From Przewalskia tangutica (Eukaryota; Streptophyta; Magnoliopsida; Solanales; Solanaceae): 64,000 nucleotides of DNA. The stretch is from NCBI GenBank assembly GCA_029844215.1, contig CM056733.1, positions 43,599,142 through 43,663,141 on the forward strand, read 5' to 3'. Below are positions 59,921 to 64,000 of the stretch, piece after piece (position 1 is the first letter of the stretch; each line of letters starts with the position of its first letter). Position numbers and translations under genes: made by a program. The notes under the pieces are model-generated. The model did no database searches, was not told where the DNA came from, and saw only the letters and a program-made list of their open reading frames with translations.

Positions 59921-60588
59921 TCTTTCTATTGAGATATCCTTACAATACCCTTAGGGACCTTGGGTTTAATTCTTGTGGCTAATGGATCAAAACTACAAAA
60001 TTTTCTTGTGTGGGAATAGGTGAACCCCAGAGCTCAACCAAGAACTACAAATGTTCTCTGATTTCTAAGTGTTAAAGACCTTGTCTTGCACTAGCTTAGC
60101 ATATATAACACATTGAATGTCTTAGATTATAACAAATGGGTGGCTAAGATGAAGATCACATGGATCAAGCCCAAGTGGCAAGTTGACTTGGTCAATTATA
60201 TCAAGCTTGCAAGACTTATCTTCCAAGATGGTCAATGACCATTTTACCCCCTTACTAATTCGACCAATACCTTGTGGGGGTGCCACGTGTCGCCCTCTCA
60301 TTCATCCATAAAATTCTGTAACCCTCGTGGGCCCCGCAAAACGTAAAATTCCTCGGGTGGGCCCCACATGACTAAATCCGTAAAAATAAATTTCCATAAT
60401 GTTAATAAGTTCCATATTCTTCAAATAATGAACTTTGAGAATCTAATTCTCAACAACGAACAGTTTTCCTTTCCGACGTCCGGAAGATTTTCCGTCGGAA
60501 AACCAATTCTTCCTTTCGTACCAATTTCCAAGTCTTGATTCCTTACATACACTTTCTTACACATGTCCTGGACTTACGGGATGTAACA
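59921..60588 (-). repeat. LTR D, U3 end
   Basis: The promoter end of D, with TATA-like ATATATAAC near 60101 and CACGTG at about 60283. It ends at the tip TGTTACATCCCG (minus). No gene is seen. Confidence 0.8.
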
Positions 60589-60607
60589 CCGGGGTCGGGT
60601 CGCGACA
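60589..60607 (+). repeat. 3' LTR of element A, last 19 bases
   Basis: CCGGGGTCGGGTCGCGACA supplies the end missing at 27158 and closes element A. Confidence 0.8.
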
Positions 60608-61233
60608 ACTTGAAATGATACAGTTGGTCTTACTTTTAAAAAGGATATATTTTAAAAGGTACAATTGACTCTCATCACTCTTATAAGGCGCATTTATACT
60701 GTTATTTTGGTTATCATACATGTCTCCTACTTTATTTTAGACTGTTATGATTTCATTACTGTACTTTCAGTTTCACATACTTGGTACATATTTTGTACTA
60801 ACCCTCTTTCCTCGGGGGGTTGCGTTTCATGCCGCATGTATAGATACACAGTTTGGTGATCCTCGCTCTTAGGATCTCTTTTCAGCTTTTTGGGAAGCTC
60901 CATTACTTCGGAGGCTTATCTTTTGGTACGGATCCCTGTTGTTGTAGATTTATGTACTTTCAGAGGTATGGCGGGGCCCTGTCCCGTCATAGTTGTTATG
61001 TCAAAACTCTTAGAGGTCTGTAGTCATGTACGTGGGTTGGGCTTGTAAACGATGTAGCTCTTTTGATTATGTATATATACAGAAATGTGGCCTTATCGGC
61101 TGACATGTTTCTTACTTCACGTTGATGTATTTCTATGAGTTTTATTTAGCTTCCGTTGGTTATATCTGATGTATACCTATAAGGGTGCTCAGGTAGGGCA
61201 CCAGTCGCGGACTCGGGGTCGGGTCATGACAGA
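60608..61233 (+). repeat. K: 3' part of a plus-strand LTR
   Basis: LTR end matching A's and B1's R/U5 layout: TGCGTTTCATGCCGCA, the GC-rich hairpin (60968-60990) and the end GGGTCGGGTCATGACA. Element A is inserted in it, so the rest of K lies left of the window. It borders copia sequence at 61234. No gene is seen. Confidence 0.82.
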
Positions 61234-61962
61234 GGCTCCCTGGGAGCATGCATGAACAAACACACATGCTGAATGTCATATGCAATATCAGACCTAGTAA
61301 ATGTAAAATACTGAAGTGCATCAGCAAAAATCCTATAAAGAGAAGGATCGAGCACTGGATCCCCATCATCGACAATGAGTTTCGACTTCGAGTCGACTGG
61401 AGTGGACATGATCTTGCAGTTTTTCATTTTAGTCCTATAATAATTTCTTCGACATACTTACGCTGACATAGGAACATTGCATTTTTGGATCTGGTCACTG
61501 AAATTCACAAAAATAACTCAACTTACCTTAGTCTGTCATAGCAAATTCGGATTTGAGCAGGGTAATGATCTTGGGTTTCAGCACATCAGATAAGGCAGTC
61601 AGAATAATATCATCTACATAAAGAAAAATGTATGCAGTGTCATTATCTCGATGAAAAATAAAAAGTAAATTATCACTTTTGCTGCACACGAACCCGACCT
61701 GCATGATGAAAGTGGAAAAGCACTCATACCAAGCCCTGGAGCTTGTTTCAAGTCATAGAGTGACTTTCGAAGACGTCATACATACTGAGGAGCCTCTGGA
61801 TGTACAAATATAGACAATTGATGCATATATACATTTTCTTTCAAATCCTCATGTAAGAACGCATTTTCACATCATGTTGATTAATTGGCTTGTTCATTCC
61901 CATAACTATGCTAAAAACAATACTAATGGTGGTTGGATTAACCATTAGATTGAAGGTATCAC
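61234..61962 (-). pseudogene. Ty1/copia reverse transcriptase remnant
   Basis: Part of a copia pol that would copy element RNA. On the minus strand: DTFNLMVNPTTISIVFSIVM (about 61957-61895), QHDVK, then the catalytic AYIFLYVDDIILTALSD (about 61640-61590, YVDD codons at 61620-61609). The C-terminal text MSTPVDSKSKLIVDDGDPV and ALQYFTFTRSDIAYD (about 61410-61265) follows. At least two frame changes and stops lie between the pieces. Both ends are cut by gypsy LTRs (K and I). It is the only non-gypsy sequence here and the oldest layer seen. Confidence 0.9.
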
Positions 61963-64000
61963 TGTTATACCCCGTATTTCCCGAGTATGTACGTAAGGAC
62001 GTACGTAGAAAATTTGAACTTGAGAATTAGGCTTGGCCGAAATTTATTTGTTCACAACACCCGGTTAGAGTCGTTTTTCGACTAAAGCGTTTTCACACTT
62101 TCGTAGGAAAATTCGCTATGTCATTTTTAATTTTTGCGGATTTTTCCGAGAGTCGAAACCTTTTTGGTCAACGAGGGCGACACTTGTCACCCTCTCATTG
62201 CACACGTTAAGCAAAAAGGGGTGGGCGAATTGGCCTTGTTTGGTCAAGGGTTGGTAGGATATTTTGTGGTAGATGGATAAGGTGCACTTGGCAAGATCTT
62301 GGCCCTACACTTGCCTTGCACTTGGCAAGATCTTGGCCATTGGTTGGCCTTTGCTAGACCTATAAATACCCCCCTCTTTGATGACTTCTTCATCCATTCC
62401 TAAAATATTTTCTAAGTGTTAAATCCTCCTCCCTCAGTGTAGAGTTCGCCAAGAGCCTCCCCCTTGGCCGAGAGCCCTTCCCCCCCTCCTTGGGGTGCTA
62501 GCCGTGGGGTACCCCCACCTAGCCTAGTTGTTTTCGTATAATACCCCCCTTGGTAGAAATACTCTCAAAAGTATTGTTATAATGCCCAAATTACCTTAGT
62601 ATACCTTGTAGTATTCTAAGGTTATACTTATCTGAAAAGCCGGAAATACTATTATACTTCCTTCCACACAAAACCGACCCTAAGGAAAATCTCCATGGTT
62701 AGTTGGAGTAATAAGTAGAAGTTGGTTAGAACTTCTAAGGGTTGTTTGGAGGCGGTCGGAGCGCACTGAGTAGAGCTAAACCTTGCTCGGATCGACATTT
62801 AAACTCGGATAATTATGGGCTTATCGAGGTAAATATCTTGTCCTCTATTGTAATTGGAAATTACATGTTGTATGATTATATAGTTGAAGTATACTATATA
62901 TAGAACTGAACGTGGTTATCGCAATGTCTTTTGACTTAAGCTGAATAATAAGAAACCTTTTCGAAAGAAGAGTCTTGAATCAGATTTACATAGGGTATCA
63001 GACATGAGACTTGTGTAGCTTTTCTGTGGAGAATAATTGTACCCGATCGGGTTAGATGTATAACAACCCACCCCCCTGGTTGGCGTGGTAGCCCGCCTCG
63101 ATAAAGGAGAGATTTACGCTGCGGGGAGTTCGCCGAATTTTCTGTAGAATGTTCTACGAAGGATCTAAATATTAATAAGCGCCTTGTGGCCTTATAGGTT
63201 AAGTACTACGCGTGGCGCGATCTACCTGGCTTAAGGAGTAGCCGCGGTTGGAAGTACTTGAGCGTTTGCTATTACTCGATACTCGTCGCGAGGTATGTGA
63301 ACCTCTTCCTATCTCTTCTAGCATGATATGTGTGAACTATGTAGCAGTGACGCATACGTGCTAAATGTATTTGCTTTGTTTAAAACATAAAGTTTTATTA
63401 CGGTTTTATTGGAAGTTGGTTATAACGACCTTATGTTGGTAAGAAAGAAAATACTTGTGGTTTTTAAAAGGTAGCGATTTGAACTATAAGCGACTTATTA
63501 TGTGTTAATAAAGAACTTGAAGTATTTCAAAAGATTTTGAATCATTTGAAAGAAGAAGTAATACTTGGTTTTGAAAACTTAAGAGTTATACTAGCTTTAT
63601 GGGAAGCTAGGTAATAACGCTTAAGAATGTTTTATCGATTTGAAATCGAATGTATCGACAAACCACCGCAGCTAATAAAAGGAAATGTTTTGTGATTAAG
63701 TATTATTAAAACCGAGAAACTTCCATCCGCATAGAAGCTAAGATGAGACAAAATGATATTTCCTAGATCATGGCTGCTGTAATAAGATTGTTATAAACAA
63801 GAATATCCTACTCACATATAAGGCTTATGTTTCTCAGATAGTTTAAAAGAGAATTATATTCTTAAATGAATAAGAATATGAACTACGAAACCTTTCTAAA
63901 GTAAGAAACGTGCACATTTGAAAATAGGCAAACGTGGACGTTTGAGAAATAAAATTGTTACTTGATTTTACAAAGAGAAGTATTTTGCTATACATCAAAA
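61963..64000 (+). repeat. I: group 2 LTR, runs off the window
   Basis: Starts TGTTATACCCCGTATTTCC and follows F's LTR closely. TATAAATA is at 62361-62368. U3 has GCGACACTTGTCACCC. The left flank is ATCAC (61958-61962). Whether it is a 5' LTR or a solo LTR cannot be told. Confidence 0.9.

Larger units (their letters stand above)
27159..60588 (-). mobile_element. D: solo LTR (about 3.8 kb, group 3), carrying E, F, G and H
   Basis: On the minus strand it starts TGTTACATCCCGTAAG (60588) and ends TTGGGGCGTGACA (27159). Own sequence is 27159-28261, 37484-37490, 46884-48557, 51982-52315 and 59921-60588. No internal region is attached, so it is a solo LTR. Flanks CCCGG (27154-27158) and CCGGG (60589-60593) fit a duplication blurred by one base. 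A TATA-like ATATATAAC is near 60101-60109 and TGCCACGTGT at 60281-60290. Confidence 0.8.
1..60607 (+). mobile_element. Element A: Ty3/gypsy retrotransposon, split by B1, C and D
   Basis: Host of most of the window. Own sequence is 1-1987, 20026-20514, 24146-27158 and 60589-60607. It holds the pol C-terminal half, the chromodomain-like tail, a polypurine tract and a 3' LTR beginning TGTTACACCC (24165) and ending GTCGCGACA (60607). The 5' LTR, gag and pol N-terminus lie to the left of the window. Removing the three insertions restores the order integrase, tail, polypurine tract, LTR. It sits in another LTR (K), whose sequence resumes at 60608. Confidence 0.88.

Overview
This window is a stretch of plant nuclear heterochromatin made entirely of LTR retrotransposons inserted into one another. 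I see no host protein gene, tRNA or rRNA. Nearly all of it is Ty3/gypsy. The polymerase (pol) remnants look like the chromovirus group: Asp-rich RT motif, RNase H, HHCC integrase and a chromodomain-like tail. A single Ty1/copia reverse-transcriptase remnant forms the oldest visible layer. Primer-binding sites matching initiator-Met tRNA, 2.4-3.5 kb LTRs and 5-bp target duplications point to a flowering plant. My impression is an asterid (perhaps Solanaceae) eudicot, but that is weak.

Layout. The labels A-K are mine. The oldest layer is a copia RT fragment on the minus strand (61234-61962). LTR K (end at 60608-61233) and LTR I (61963 to the window end) sit in it. Element A (+) is inserted in K. 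Its pol occupies 1-1987 and resumes at 20026. Its polypurine tract is at 24146-24164 and its 3' LTR at 24165-27158, with the last 19 bases at 60589-60607. Three insertions split A: B1 (1988-20025, +), solo LTR C (20515-24145, -) and solo LTR D (27159-60588, -). B1 itself carries B2 (10096-19776, +). D carries E (28262-37483, -), F (37491-46883, +), G (48558-51981, -, solo) and H (52316-59920, -). Exact 5-bp target duplications support B1 (CAGAT), F (CACAT), G (AACAT) and H (TCTTT). The nest is five layers deep.

Element types. A and B2 carry recognisable pol and are autonomous-type relics. B1, E, F and H are non-autonomous: they keep the primer-binding site, a structured leader, gag and the polypurine tract. 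Most or all of pol is replaced by a shared segment of roughly 0.7-0.9 kb with no recognised coding. F and H additionally keep an integrase C-terminal scrap. LTRs fall into three groups by their tips: group 1 (B1, C, E), group 2 (B2, F, G, H, I) and group 3 (A, D). E has a mosaic LTR joining groups 1 and 2.

Recurring structures that usual annotation would miss are a leader hairpin with a self-complementary loop just after the primer-binding site, an 8-bp-stem hairpin just before the polypurine tract, a GC-rich hairpin inside the LTRs, and a palindromic G-box in the U3 of groups 1 and 3.

Caveat. Copies that should be nearly identical differ by many tiny indels centred on CAG/CTG, which often appear as CG, CGT or ACG. 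This looks like a systematic consensus error at CHG-methylated sites, so many of the reading-frame breaks described here may not be real.
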